A stretch of DNA of 64,000 bases from Enterocola sp045611845 (GTDB lineage: Bacteria > Bacteroidota > Bacteroidia > Bacteroidales > Paludibacteraceae): NCBI GenBank assembly GCA_045611845.1, contig JAZKXZ010000025.1, positions 62,001 through 126,000 of the forward strand, in the 5' to 3' direction. A program made the position numbers and the translations under genes. This document shows, one piece after another, positions 8,816-17,738 of this stretch. The notes under the pieces were generated by a model. The model did no database searches. It saw only the letters and a program-made list of their open reading frames with translations, and was not told the origin of the DNA. The first letter of the stretch is position 1; each line of letters opens with the position of its first letter.

Positions 8816-9697
8816 ATGATGCAGTCAATGACTGGCTTTGGTAAGGCCGTTAGTGAATTTACAGATAAGAAAGTAGTGATAGAGGTTAAATCTCTAAATA
8901 GTAAACAGTTAGACCTTTATACTAAGATAAATTATTTCTACAGAAGCAAAGAACTTGAAATAAGAAACTTGGTGCAACAAGAGTTAGGTCGTGGTAAAGT
9001 GGAACTTTCTTTGATGGTAGACCAAGTGTCTGAGTCGTCTGCAGGTGTGCAAATAAACAAAGTGGCTTTTGGCAACTACGTAAATCAAATAAAGGAAATT
9101 TCAGAGGGAATGGGTGTAGCGCTTCCAAATGATTGGTTTACAGTGGTAATGAGAATGCCAGAAGTGCTTAAACAAGAGCAAAACGAAGAACTTACCGAAG
9201 AAGAATGGGAACAAACTCTATCTGCAATTAAGGATGCTCTTAAGGCATTAAATGAGTTCCGCACACAAGAGGGTGAGGGCTTGAAGAAATTCTTCATTGA
9301 AAGAATTGATACCATTAGAGGTTATTTGGCTGAGGTGCCAAATTATGAAAAAGCAAGAATTGATAAAATTAAGGCTCGCCTAGAAGAAAACCTTACTGCA
9401 CTTGAAGAAAAAATATCTTACGACCAAGGTCGCCTAGAGCAAGAAATGATTTTTTACATTGAAAAACTAGATATTAGCGAAGAAAAACAACGTCTTGCTA
9501 AACATCTAGATTACTTCATTGAAACTATGGAAAAAGAGCCTGCTTGTGGTAAAAAACTAGGCTTTATTGCGCAAGAGATGGGTCGTGAAATTAATACTCT
9601 TGGCTCAAAATCAAACTGCAGCGAACTACAAGTGCTTGTGGTGAACATGAAAGATGAGTTGGAAAAAATCAAAGAACAAGTTCTAAACGTATTATAA
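8816..9697 (+). CDS. yicC: YicC-family endoribonuclease
   Basis: A 293-residue cytoplasmic protein of the YicC/YloC family. The N-terminal signature MQSMTGFGKA and the C-terminal block CGKKLGFIAQEMGREINTLGSKSN are diagnostic. Family members are endoribonucleases implicated in RNA turnover and stationary-phase survival. Two adjacent ATGs occur at 8816 and 8819, and homologues typically start one residue before QSMTGFG. gmk begins two bases after the stop, a conserved yicC-gmk pairing. Confidence 0.92.
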   Translation: MMQSMTGFGKAVSEFTDKKVVIEVKSLNSKQLDLYTKINYFYRSKELEIRNLVQQELGRGKVELSLMVDQVSESSAGVQINKVAFGNYVNQIKEISEGMGVALPNDWFTVVMRMPEVLKQEQNEELTEEEWEQTLSAIKDALKALNEFRTQEGEGLKKFFIERIDTIRGYLAEVPNYEKARIDKIKARLEENLTALEEKISYDQGRLEQEMIFYIEKLDISEEKQRLAKHLDYFIETMEKEPACGKKLGFIAQEMGREINTLGSKSNCSELQVLVVNMKDELEKIKEQVLNVL

Positions 9698-9699
9698 TT

Positions 9700-10260
9700 A
9701 TGAAATTAGTAGTATTTTCAGCACCTTCTGGTTCTGGCAAAAGCACCATTATCAACTACCTTTTAGAAAAAGGAATTAACGCAGAATTTTCTATTTCTGC
9801 CACATCACGTCCAGTGCGCGGACAAGAGCAAAATGGTGTAGAATATTGGTTTCTAACAGCGGAAGAATTTAAAAAACGAGTGGCTAACGATGAGTTTATC
9901 GAGTACGAAGAGGTGTATCCAGACCGTTTTTACGGCACACTTAAGAGCGAGGTAAGTCGTATTGCAGAAAAAGGCAAAGCAACAATGTTTGATGTGGACG
10001 TGAAAGGTGGTCTTAACATTAAGAAAATGTATGGCGACGAGGCACTACTTATCTTTATCATGCCACCATCAGTGGAAGAACTTCGCAAACGCCTAACACT
10101 TCGTGGTCAAGAGCCAGAAGAAGAAGTGGAACAACGCGTAGCAAAAGCTGCTGCTGAAATGACATTTGCGCCACAATTTGATGCAGTAATTATAAACGAC
10201 GACCTTGAAAAAGCCAAAGCAGAAGCGTTGGAAGTAGTGAATAATTTTTTAAAAAGTTAG
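9700..10260 (+). CDS. gmk: Guanylate kinase
   Basis: A 186-residue enzyme phosphorylating GMP to GDP. The P-loop APSGSGKST is at residues 8-16. The GMP-binding region SATSRPVRGQEQNGVEYWF and the DVDVKGGLNIKK segment are as in the family. Length is normal. The TAG stop codon lies within the first unit of a TTAGGAG-type heptamer array that begins at 10256, so the extreme C-terminus (LKS) may have been shaped by the repeat. It lies in an operon after yicC and before nadD. Confidence 0.96.
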   Translation: MKLVVFSAPSGSGKSTIINYLLEKGINAEFSISATSRPVRGQEQNGVEYWFLTAEEFKKRVANDEFIEYEEVYPDRFYGTLKSEVSRIAEKGKATMFDVDVKGGLNIKKMYGDEALLIFIMPPSVEELRKRLTLRGQEPEEEVEQRVAKAAAEMTFAPQFDAVIINDDLEKAKAEALEVVNNFLKS

Positions 10261-10287
10261 GAGTTAGGAATTAGGAGTTAGGAGTTA
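10256..10287 (+). repeat. Heptamer array (TTAGGAG/TTAGGAA), locus 1
   Basis: About four and a half copies of a 7-base unit reading GTTAGGA/ATTAGGA. It begins at the gmk stop codon and fills most of the gmk-nadD gap. Confidence 0.85.
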
Positions 10288-10314
10288 AAAATATACTCAT
10301 AACAAAACTTTTGT

Positions 10315-10851
10315 ATGAAAAGCATTCTTCTTTACTTTGGTTCGTTCAATCCCATTCATGTGGGTCATGTGGGGTTGGCAGAGTGGGTTCTAGAAAACAG
10401 AGCCGATATAGAAGAACTATGGCTTGTAGTATCGCCTCAAAATCCTTTTAAACAAGATAAATTTCTTTATCCAGATAGCGACAGATTGCTGTGGGCACAA
10501 AATGCAGTGAAAAACAATCCAAAAATTAAGGTATGTGATGTGGAAATGTCGCTTCCAAAACCATCATATACCATTACTACCCTAGATGCTTTAAAGGCGA
10601 AATATCCAGATTATCACTTCAAAATCCTTATAGGTGGCGACAATTTGCCAACCTTTAATAAATGGAAAGACTACGAGCGTATTCTTTCTGAATATGGTGT
10701 GATGGTTTATCCACGCGAAGGCAGTGACACTACAGAAACCACCCTGCCAAACATTGAAATCCTACATGGAGCACCGCTTTTCCCAATCTCTTCCACCCAA
10801 ATCCGCGAAAAGATTGCCGCTGGTGCCAAAATCGAAGATTTTTTGTTGTGA
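10315..10851 (+). CDS. nadD: Nicotinate-nucleotide adenylyltransferase
   Basis: A 178-residue enzyme of NAD synthesis that joins nicotinate mononucleotide to AMP. The N-terminal GSFNPIHVGH (about residues 9-18) is the nucleotidyltransferase HxGH motif, and C-terminal ISSTQIREKI matches the ISSTxIR motif. nadC, which makes its substrate, lies 1 kb downstream. The gene ends at 10851, and the opposing rlmH stop begins at 10852, so two convergent genes abut with no spacer. Confidence 0.95.
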   Translation: MKSILLYFGSFNPIHVGHVGLAEWVLENRADIEELWLVVSPQNPFKQDKFLYPDSDRLLWAQNAVKNNPKIKVCDVEMSLPKPSYTITTLDALKAKYPDYHFKILIGGDNLPTFNKWKDYERILSEYGVMVYPREGSDTTETTLPNIEILHGAPLFPISSTQIREKIAAGAKIEDFLL

Positions 10852-11325
10852 TTACTCGTGGTGATATGGTTCGTTTTTCAAAATTGTGAAGGCGCGGTAG
10901 AGTTGTTCGGTGAAGATAAGGCGCACCATTTGGTGTGAGAATGTCATGCGAGAAAGTGAGATTTTGCCGTTAGCGCGAGCATACACAGCAGGAGCAAAAC
11001 CGTAAGGTCCACCAATTACAAAAACTAGTCGTTTAAGTCCAGACGCCATTTTCTTTTCCACTTGTGAGGCAAACTCCACAGAAGAATATTCTTTCCCGTG
11101 CTCGTCCATAAGGATAACCTCGTCAGAGTCGTTTAGGCTACGAAGAATCATTTCACCTTCCTTTTCTTTTTGCACGTCGAAAGACATATTTTTGTTGTTC
11201 TTAAGGTCTGGAATCACTACCATCTCAAAATCTGTATAGAAGCGAAGACGTTTTACATACTCATCTATCATTTCTATAAGGTTTTTTCCTACTGTTTTAC
11301 CTACAACTAGCAATGTAATTTTCAT
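10852..11325 (-). CDS. rlmH: 23S rRNA (pseudouridine-1915-N3)-methyltransferase RlmH
   Basis: A 157-residue SPOUT-class methyltransferase acting on pseudouridine 1915 in helix 69 of 23S rRNA. The knot region shows FVIGGPYGF and the C-terminal RMTFSHQMVRLIFTEQLYRAFTILKNEPYHHE block, both diagnostic. Length is normal. It is transcribed from its own -7 box at 11347-11354 and converges on nadD without a gap, so transcription through one may affect the other. Confidence 0.97.
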   Translation of the reverse strand: MKITLLVVGKTVGKNLIEMIDEYVKRLRFYTDFEMVVIPDLKNNKNMSFDVQKEKEGEMILRSLNDSDEVILMDEHGKEYSSVEFASQVEKKMASGLKRLVFVIGGPYGFAPAVYARANGKISLSRMTFSHQMVRLIFTEQLYRAFTILKNEPYHHE

Positions 11326-11346
11326 AACTCTAATGCTTTAACCACA

Positions 11347-11354
11347 CAAATATA
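11347..11354 (-). promoter_or_regulatory. -7 box for rlmH
   Basis: On the minus strand this reads TATATTTG (TAnnTTTG), 21 bases before the rlmH start. Confidence 0.6.
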
Positions 11355-11398
11355 GCGAATTTAACTATAAAGAACGTTATGGTTTGATAAATAATACT

Positions 11399-11406
11399 TA
11401 TATTTG
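11399..11406 (+). promoter_or_regulatory. -7 box for the DUF4783-nadC operon
   Basis: TATATTTG matches TAnnTTTG and lies 33 bases before the start at 11440. With the rlmH box it forms a divergent promoter region. Confidence 0.55.
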
Positions 11407-11439
11407 CAGATAACTTGAGGTTTTATGCCTTGATTTAAC

Positions 11440-11838
11440 ATGAAGTTAACCTTAAAACTTATATTAACAATATCACTGATGGCGATATCTGTGACTGGAT
11501 ATGCTACGGAGGATTCTGTGCAACTGATATGTAAGATTTTTACATCTGGGCAGGTGACACCTCTGAATGACATACTAGATTCTAGCATAGAAATCTCTAT
11601 CTTGGGAGAGAGTGTGATATGTAATAAGGATTATGCGGTGAATGCAGTGTCAGATTTTGTTAGCAATAATCCTAAATGTGTTTGTAAGGTATCTCACTAT
11701 GGTAAGCGTGAAAATTCTAGTTTTTGCATTATAAGTATTGCGTCAGCTGGAAAGTCTTATCGTTTGTACGCACTTTTTAGAAAAGTATCAAATAATCAAT
11801 TAATCCAACAATTTAGAATAGATGATGTCACTGAATGA
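11440..11838 (+). CDS. DUF4783-like exported protein
   Basis: 132 residues with an N-terminal signal peptide (MKLTLKLILTISLMAI..., cleavage near GYA). The body (TSGQVTPLNDILDSSIEISI..., then SHYGKRENSSFCIISI) resembles the DUF4783 family of Bacteroidales, NTF2-like small proteins that I recall being found next to nadC. Function unknown. It overlaps the nadC start by 17 bases, indicating translational coupling. Assignment is by recall of the family pattern. Confidence 0.7.
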   Translation: MKLTLKLILTISLMAISVTGYATEDSVQLICKIFTSGQVTPLNDILDSSIEISILGESVICNKDYAVNAVSDFVSNNPKCVCKVSHYGKRENSSFCIISIASAGKSYRLYALFRKVSNNQLIQQFRIDDVTE

Positions 11839-12670
11839 TCAATTAGATGATTTAATTAAGTATTGGTTTGCTGAGGACATAGGTGATGGCGACCATACTT
11901 CACTTTCTAGTATCCCAGAAACAGCAATGGGTAAATCTCGCCTTATCATTAAAGAAACAGGCGTGCTAGCAGGTGTGGAAGTAGCAAAACGTATTTTTGC
12001 AGCATTTGACCCAGAACTTAAAATGACTCAATACCTAAATGATGGTGATGAGGTAAAACCTGGCGATATTGCATTTGATGTGGAAGGCAAAGTGCTTTCT
12101 CTACTTCAAACAGAACGTCTTATGCTAAACATTATGCAACGTATGAGTGGTGTGGCAACAGTTACTCGTAAATATGCAAAATGCTTAGAAGGTCTTAAAA
12201 CTAAAGTATTAGATACTCGTAAGACTACTCCAGGTCTTCGTCTTCTAGAAAAACAAGCAGTAAAAATTGGTGGTGGCACAAATCACCGTATTGGTCTGTT
12301 TGACATGATTCTTCTTAAAGATAACCACGTGGACTTTGCTGGTGGCATTGAAAATGCTATTACTCGTGCAAAAGATTATTGCAAAGCAAAAGGTAAAGAC
12401 CTAAAAATAGAAATCGAAGTGCGCAACTTCGACGAATTAAATCAAGTTCTTACTATTGGTGGTGTGGACCGTATTATGCTTGACAACTTCAATACAGAAA
12501 ACACTAAAAAAGCTGTAGAACTTATCGCAGGACGTTATGAAGTGGAATCTTCTGGTGGTATCACCTTCGATACACTTCGTGACTATGCAGAATGTGGTGT
12601 AGATTTTATATCTGTAGGTGCTCTAACTCACTCTGTTAAGAGCCTAGATATGAGTTTTAAAGCTGTTTAA
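11822..12670 (+). CDS. nadC: Nicotinate-nucleotide pyrophosphorylase (carboxylating)
   Basis: A 282-residue quinolinate phosphoribosyltransferase that makes nicotinate mononucleotide in de novo NAD synthesis. Diagnostic blocks are EDIGDGDHTS near the N-terminus, LDTRKTTPGLRLLEKQAVKIGGGTNHR with its catalytic Arg/Lys/His residues, and the barrel strands IEIEVRNFDE, MLDNF and SSGGI. Two consecutive ATGs are possible starts (11822, 11825). It overlaps the preceding DUF4783-like gene. Confidence 0.97.
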   Translation: MMSLNDQLDDLIKYWFAEDIGDGDHTSLSSIPETAMGKSRLIIKETGVLAGVEVAKRIFAAFDPELKMTQYLNDGDEVKPGDIAFDVEGKVLSLLQTERLMLNIMQRMSGVATVTRKYAKCLEGLKTKVLDTRKTTPGLRLLEKQAVKIGGGTNHRIGLFDMILLKDNHVDFAGGIENAITRAKDYCKAKGKDLKIEIEVRNFDELNQVLTIGGVDRIMLDNFNTENTKKAVELIAGRYEVESSGGITFDTLRDYAECGVDFISVGALTHSVKSLDMSFKAV

Positions 12671-12684
12671 TTTAAACATTAGAT

Positions 12685-14040
12685 ATGTCAAAGACACAAG
12701 AATTGGGGACCAAGAGTATTGGTTCCCTTCTTTTGCATTATTCCCTACCTGCCATTGTGGCAATGACAGCAAGTTCGCTGTATAATATCATAGACAGTAT
12801 GTTTATTGGTAGAGGCGTGGGATCTATGGCACTTGCAGGGCTTTCTGTGTGCTTCCCATTTATGAACCTAGCTGCTGCCTTTGGCGCTATGATAGGTATT
12901 GGTGCTACCACAGTAGTGTCTGTGAAACTAGGACAACAAGACAAAAACGGTGCAGAACTTGCACTAGGAAACGTAGTACTCCTAAATTTACTTATAGGGG
13001 TGCTGTTTGCAGTTATTTCTCTGATATTTTTAGACCCTATTTTATACTTCTTTGGAGCAAGTGATACCACAATAGTATATGCAAGAGAATATATGCAAGT
13101 ACTGTTGCTTGGTAATGTTATAACTCACTTATATTTAGGACTAAACAGTGTGATGCGTGCGGCTGGTTATCCTAGCAAAGCAATGTATATCACCATAGTG
13201 GCTGTGGTAACTAATATCTTCTTTAACTATATCTTCATTATCCTAATGGGTATGGGTATTAAGGGGGCTGCATTGGGTACAATTTGTGCTCAAACATTGT
13301 CGTTAATTATTGTGGTTCACCACTTTATCACAAAAAAGGAATCGCTTACCTTCCAAAAAGGAATCTTCAAATTTATCCCTAAAATAGCTAAACAAATTGT
13401 TTCTATTGGGCTTGCCCCTTTCTGTATGAACGCACTAGCTTGCGTGGTGGTGATGCTTATCAACACTAGTTTGCTCAAACACGGGGGCGATATGTATGTG
13501 GGTGCCTACGGCATTTTGAACCGCATTGTATTCTTCTTTATAATGATTGTAATGGGCTTCAATCAAGGTATGCAACCTATTACAGGGTACAATTACGGTG
13601 CAAAGCAATATGACAGGGTGCTTAAGGCTTATAGCTTAACACTTTTTTATGCTATGGGACTAACAACTTTGGCATTAATTATTTGTCAAGGTTTCCCGGA
13701 AATTATTATTAAACCATTTACCACCGACGAACAACTTTTGGCTTTGTCTGAACATGCCATTAGAACAGTAACCATTTTCTTCCCTCTTATTGGTTTCCAA
13801 ATGGTGTCTAACAACTTTTTCCAATCAGTTGGACTGGCAAAAAAGGCATTGTTCCTTTCTACCAACAGACAATTGTTGTTCCTTATACCATTCCTTTTAA
13901 TTCTGCCAGAATACTACGGCACAGATGGAGTTTGGTGGAGTATGCCTATTGCAGACGGTATTGCAGCGGTGGTGGCACTTGTAATGGTATTAATAGAAAT
14001 TCGTAAAATTAAAAACGGTCAAATAAGTTCTGTATTATGA
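12685..14040 (+). CDS. MATE-family efflux transporter
   Basis: A 451-residue inner-membrane protein with about 12 hydrophobic segments in two homologous halves, as in MATE (MOP superfamily) drug/cation antiporters. The N-terminal TKSIGSLLLHYSLPAIVAMTASSLYNIIDSMFIG and the internal GFNQGMQPITGYNYGAKQYDRV blocks are typical of the Bacteroidetes/DinF-like group. Substrate cannot be told. It overlaps the next gene by four bases (ATGA). Confidence 0.92.
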   Translation: MSKTQELGTKSIGSLLLHYSLPAIVAMTASSLYNIIDSMFIGRGVGSMALAGLSVCFPFMNLAAAFGAMIGIGATTVVSVKLGQQDKNGAELALGNVVLLNLLIGVLFAVISLIFLDPILYFFGASDTTIVYAREYMQVLLLGNVITHLYLGLNSVMRAAGYPSKAMYITIVAVVTNIFFNYIFIILMGMGIKGAALGTICAQTLSLIIVVHHFITKKESLTFQKGIFKFIPKIAKQIVSIGLAPFCMNALACVVVMLINTSLLKHGGDMYVGAYGILNRIVFFFIMIVMGFNQGMQPITGYNYGAKQYDRVLKAYSLTLFYAMGLTTLALIICQGFPEIIIKPFTTDEQLLALSEHAIRTVTIFFPLIGFQMVSNNFFQSVGLAKKALFLSTNRQLLFLIPFLLILPEYYGTDGVWWSMPIADGIAAVVALVMVLIEIRKIKNGQISSVL

Positions 14041-14636
14041 TAATAACTATAGGAAGACAATACGGTAGCGGTGGCAGACGTCTTGCCCAAATGCTATCTG
14101 AACACTTTAATATTCCTCTTTACGACAAAGATTTAATTAATCGTGTGTCGGAAGAAACAGGCATAGCAGGTGAGTTCTTTAAAAAGGTAGATGAACAGCC
14201 TTCTGATAGCTTTTTATCTATGTTTTTGAGCGGTTTTTCATATTGCAACTCTTGCGAGTCGTCAGATTCTGTGCTTTCTGGCAACTCCCTTTTCTGTATG
14301 CAAAGCAAGGTGATTAGGCAAATAGCATCTGAGGGAGATTGTATATTTGTGGGTAGATGTGCAGATTATATCCTGCGCGATAGAGAAGATGTTATATCTG
14401 TGTTTGTTACAGCAGACCTAGATGACAGAGTGAAACGTGTGGCAGAATATGAGGGTATTTCTGAGCAGTCTGCAAAGGATGTGATTGAAAAGGCAGACAA
14501 AACCCGTGCAGCATACTACAATTTCTATACAGAAAAAAGATGGGGTAGAGGAAGTAGTTATGATATTTGCCTTAACAGCTCTAAAATATCTCTAGAACAA
14601 TGTATGGATATTATTACTCAAATATTAAATAAATAA
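14037..14636 (+). CDS. Cytidylate kinase-like protein
   Basis: A 199-residue P-loop protein of the cytidylate kinase-like family. The N-terminal IGRQYGSGGRRLAQ replaces the canonical GxxGxGKS loop. The YDKDLINRVSEETG, FVGRCADYILRD and KRWG segments are typical of the family. The true substrate is not established for this subgroup. It is translationally coupled to the upstream MATE gene (ATGA overlap), and the next gene starts one base after its stop. Confidence 0.88.
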   Translation: MIITIGRQYGSGGRRLAQMLSEHFNIPLYDKDLINRVSEETGIAGEFFKKVDEQPSDSFLSMFLSGFSYCNSCESSDSVLSGNSLFCMQSKVIRQIASEGDCIFVGRCADYILRDREDVISVFVTADLDDRVKRVAEYEGISEQSAKDVIEKADKTRAAYYNFYTEKRWGRGSSYDICLNSSKISLEQCMDIITQILNK

Positions 14637-14637
14637 T

Positions 14638-15291
14638 ATGAAAACAAGACTTTTATTAGTTTTATCATTACTTCTGGTATCTTCTCATTTGATGGCAGAA
14701 GACGTGTTTGTTCAAGATTTTAGAACACGTGCCAAACTATCTCTAAACTATAAACCAATAAAGGAAATTACCTTAAACTGGACAGAAGAGGCACGTTTCA
14801 AGAATAATTCTTCAAATTTTGATAGACTTTATTCTGGACTTGGAATCACCTATAATGCGCACAAATACTTCTCAATGGGTGCCATTTATGAATTTCAAGT
14901 GCTTCAAAAGGCAAAAGATGTTTTCCAACTACGTCATAGAGCAAAATTCTTTGTGCAACCAAGTGTAAGTTTTGGTAGATTTGGCTTGTCGCTACGTGAA
15001 ATGCCTCAAATGACCTATTCTGACGGCTTCGATTGGCAACTTCGCTCACGATTAAAACTTAACTATAGTTTTATGAATAAGCATTTAAAACCATACGTGT
15101 CAGTTGAAATGTACAACCCACTTGAAAATGTAAATAAATACAATTGGGTTACCAAAGTATGCTATCAAACTGGTCTAGAATGGAAGATAGACTCTGTAAA
15201 TGCGTTGGAGTTTTATTATATGTTTGAGCATGAGGTGAATAAGAAGAAGGGTAACCATATTATAGGAGTGGCTTACAACCTTGGGCTATAA
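14638..15291 (+). CDS. DUF2490-family outer-membrane-type protein
   Basis: 217 residues with a signal peptide (residues 1-20, cleavage after LMA). The remainder alternates polar and aromatic residues in beta-strand pattern and includes WTEEARFKNN, FQLRHRAKFFVQP and the final KGNHIIGVAYNLGL, matching the DUF2490 family of small putative beta-barrels. Function unknown. It is last in the nadC-MATE-kinase group. A heptamer array starts at its TAA stop, followed by a terminator shared with the opposing mutS2. Confidence 0.85.
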   Translation: MKTRLLLVLSLLLVSSHLMAEDVFVQDFRTRAKLSLNYKPIKEITLNWTEEARFKNNSSNFDRLYSGLGITYNAHKYFSMGAIYEFQVLQKAKDVFQLRHRAKFFVQPSVSFGRFGLSLREMPQMTYSDGFDWQLRSRLKLNYSFMNKHLKPYVSVEMYNPLENVNKYNWVTKVCYQTGLEWKIDSVNALEFYYMFEHEVNKKKGNHIIGVAYNLGL

Positions 15292-15319
15292 GGAGTTAGA
15301 AATTAGGAGTTAGGAGTTG
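15291..15319 (+). repeat. Heptamer array (TTAGGAG type), locus 2
   Basis: Four units, slightly degenerate (AGGAGTT, AGAAATT, AGGAGTT, AGGAGTT), starting at the last base of a stop codon. The last unit doubles as the left arm of a terminator hairpin. Confidence 0.8.
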
Positions 15320-15340
15320 ATTCTCCAAACTCCTTTTTTA
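15312..15340. terminator. Terminator hairpin between DUF2490 gene and mutS2
   Basis: AGGAGTT (15312-15318) pairs with AACTCCT (15328-15334), followed by a T-run. It lies between convergent genes. A T-run exists on the plus side only, so it is mainly a plus-strand terminator. Confidence 0.7.
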
Positions 15341-15341
15341 T

Positions 15342-17738
15342 TTAATTTCTAAAGTCTACTACTGTAATGCCGGCGCCACCGAGTTGTACGTGCTCGTCTT
15401 TGAAGGAGATGCCTGAAATGCTGCTTAAGTAGTTGCGAACCATCTCACGCAGTGCTCCAGTGCCTGTGCCGTGTAGGATTCTCACCTGAGATACACCCAC
15501 CATCATGGCGTCGTCTATGTAGTACATTACGGTTTGCATAGCCTCGTCTGTGCGCATACCACGAATATCAAGTTGAGTTTTAAATTTAAGACTTCGTTGT
15601 CTTAATGTTTCTATGCTAGACATAGCGGAAACAGCTCTTTGTTCCTGCGCTCTTATGTCTTTTCTTCTAGCTTTTTTAAGTAGATTTAGGTTTATTGTAG
15701 AAGAAATGCCACCAAGTGCAACCACTGCTTTCTTGCCGCTAATGCTCAAAACTTCGCCAATATGTTCGCCATATGCCACGTGGTCACCCACTTTAATTTC
15801 TTCGTTAGTGGTCTGAATAACAGCTTTTTCTGTTGCTTTTGGCTTATCTGTAAGCTCAGACTTCTTCTCCTCTAGAGTACGTCTAATAGCTTTTGTTTTT
15901 TCTTTGTCAGCCTTGGCTTGTTTTATCTGTCTAATAGTGTTTTCTATAGTGGCATTGGTGTCTTGGATAAGGTCTTTTGCCTCTTGTTTTGCCTTGCGAA
16001 TGATCTCTTTTCTTTCTTTTTCTATCTGCTCAAGGCGGTCTTGAAGGGCTTTGCTTGTGCTATCAAGTTTTTTCTCCTTCATTCTCACTTGTTGGCGTTT
16101 GTTTTCCCAATAACGCTTGTCGCGAACTATATCTTGTAGGTTTTTATCGTAGTCTAGATGCTCTTTACCCACAATTTCTGCTGCGTGGTTGATAACATCT
16201 TCTGGAAGACCAATCTTTCTTGCTATTTCCACAGCAAATGAACTACCTGGGTTGCCAATGCTAAGTTGGAAGAGTGGTTTCATAAGGTGTCTATCGTATA
16301 GCATAGCACCATTTATCACGCCTTCTGTGTGATTTGCAAAGTGTTTTAGGTTTGTATAGTGAGTATTGATTACACCAAAACATTTGTTTTGATTGAACCT
16401 ATTTAGCTCTGATTCCGCAATGGCTCCGCCAATAAGTGGCTCTGTTCCGCTACCAAACTCGTCAATAATAAGCAAAGTAGAACTGTTCCCATTTTTTAGG
16501 AAGAATTTCATGTTATTAAGGTGCGAGCTATAGGTACTTAGGTCGTTTTCTAGTGACTGTTCGTCGCCTATATCAATGAAGATATTGTCGAAAATGCCCA
16601 CTACACTATCTTCTAGCATAGGAATAAGAAGTCCGCATTGCCACATATATTGCAGAAGACCCACAGTTTTTATACAAATAGATTTTCCTCCTGCATTGGG
16701 ACCAGAAATAAGTAAAATTCTTTGTTTATCGTGAAGAGAAATGTTTAGCGGGACAATATCTGCTTCTCTGTTGTGTTCTCTAAACGAAAGCAATAGTAGG
16801 GGGTGGATTGCGTTCTTCCAATCCATATGTGGTTTGTCGACGCACTCGGTAAGGCGTGCGCCTATCTTGGTTGAGAAGATAGATTTTGCACGTAATGCGT
16901 CTGTTTCTGCTAGGAATTTGTTGCTATAAAGCAATTCTTCGCTATATGGACGAATGAAATTTGCAGATTCTATTAGAATTTTGATAATCTCACGGCGCTC
17001 ATCTGCTTCAAGCTCTCTAATCTTGTTGTTTACTTCTACAAGTCCACTTGGTTCCACGAAAACTGTTTTACCGGTGGCAGATTCATCGTGAACTATACCT
17101 CCAAGTTTACGTTTAAATGCTGGTGCAACAGGAATTACCAATCTTCCGTCTCGAAGCACAGGTGAGCAGTCTTTCTCAAGATAACCTTCGCTTTGAGCTG
17201 TACGAATAATGCTGTTTATGAGCTTCGAAATAGAGGCATTTAACACTTGTTTTTCTCTGCGAATTTGTGCTAAAGTGGCTGAAGCTGAGTCTTTTATGTT
17301 GCCGTATTTGTCTAAAATACGAGAAAGGTATGCTGTTACTTCTGGAAAGGCTTCCACTCTGTTGCCAAAGGAAATAAGTAGTGGGAAGTCTTTCACTTCA
17401 AGCATTCTGAAGAATCTTACCAAAGCACCCACTGCAAGTGCAGACCTATAAAGTTCAAAAAGTTCTGCCTCTGTGATATATGCACCCTCGGTTTGAATTC
17501 TTTTGATATAGGCTCTAATGTCGTAGTAACCGTCGAGTGGGAATTCATTTGAAGTCTCATTCATAAGACGCATAAATTCTGCAATCAGACCTGTTTGCTC
17601 TTTGATAATAGTAGGGTCGGAAGAAAAACTAAGTGCCCAGATTTCTTCTTTCCCCATCTCGCAAAGGCATTCTGATGCAATTAGGGTCTTAATCTTGTCG
17701 AATTCTATCTTCTCTTCGAAATGCTTTGGGTAAATCAT
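15342..17738 (-). CDS. mutS2: Endonuclease MutS2 (Smr-domain MutS homologue)
   Basis: A 798-residue MutS2 protein. The ATPase domain has Walker A ISGPNAGGKS (about residues 341-350) and Walker B LLIIDEFGSGTEP. A long Lys/Glu-rich coiled coil follows (about 515-640), then a KOW-like segment and the C-terminal Smr nuclease domain starting LDIRGMRTDEA with the HGTGTGALRE motif. MutS2 suppresses homologous recombination and/or rescues collided ribosomes, depending on species. Start ATG overlaps the upstream methyltransferase stop by one base (TAATG). It is the last gene of the six-gene minus-strand operon. Confidence 0.97.
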   Translation of the reverse strand: MIYPKHFEEKIEFDKIKTLIASECLCEMGKEEIWALSFSSDPTIIKEQTGLIAEFMRLMNETSNEFPLDGYYDIRAYIKRIQTEGAYITEAELFELYRSALAVGALVRFFRMLEVKDFPLLISFGNRVEAFPEVTAYLSRILDKYGNIKDSASATLAQIRREKQVLNASISKLINSIIRTAQSEGYLEKDCSPVLRDGRLVIPVAPAFKRKLGGIVHDESATGKTVFVEPSGLVEVNNKIRELEADERREIIKILIESANFIRPYSEELLYSNKFLAETDALRAKSIFSTKIGARLTECVDKPHMDWKNAIHPLLLLSFREHNREADIVPLNISLHDKQRILLISGPNAGGKSICIKTVGLLQYMWQCGLLIPMLEDSVVGIFDNIFIDIGDEQSLENDLSTYSSHLNNMKFFLKNGNSSTLLIIDEFGSGTEPLIGGAIAESELNRFNQNKCFGVINTHYTNLKHFANHTEGVINGAMLYDRHLMKPLFQLSIGNPGSSFAVEIARKIGLPEDVINHAAEIVGKEHLDYDKNLQDIVRDKRYWENKRQQVRMKEKKLDSTSKALQDRLEQIEKERKEIIRKAKQEAKDLIQDTNATIENTIRQIKQAKADKEKTKAIRRTLEEKKSELTDKPKATEKAVIQTTNEEIKVGDHVAYGEHIGEVLSISGKKAVVALGGISSTINLNLLKKARRKDIRAQEQRAVSAMSSIETLRQRSLKFKTQLDIRGMRTDEAMQTVMYYIDDAMMVGVSQVRILHGTGTGALREMVRNYLSSISGISFKDEHVQLGGAGITVVDFRN

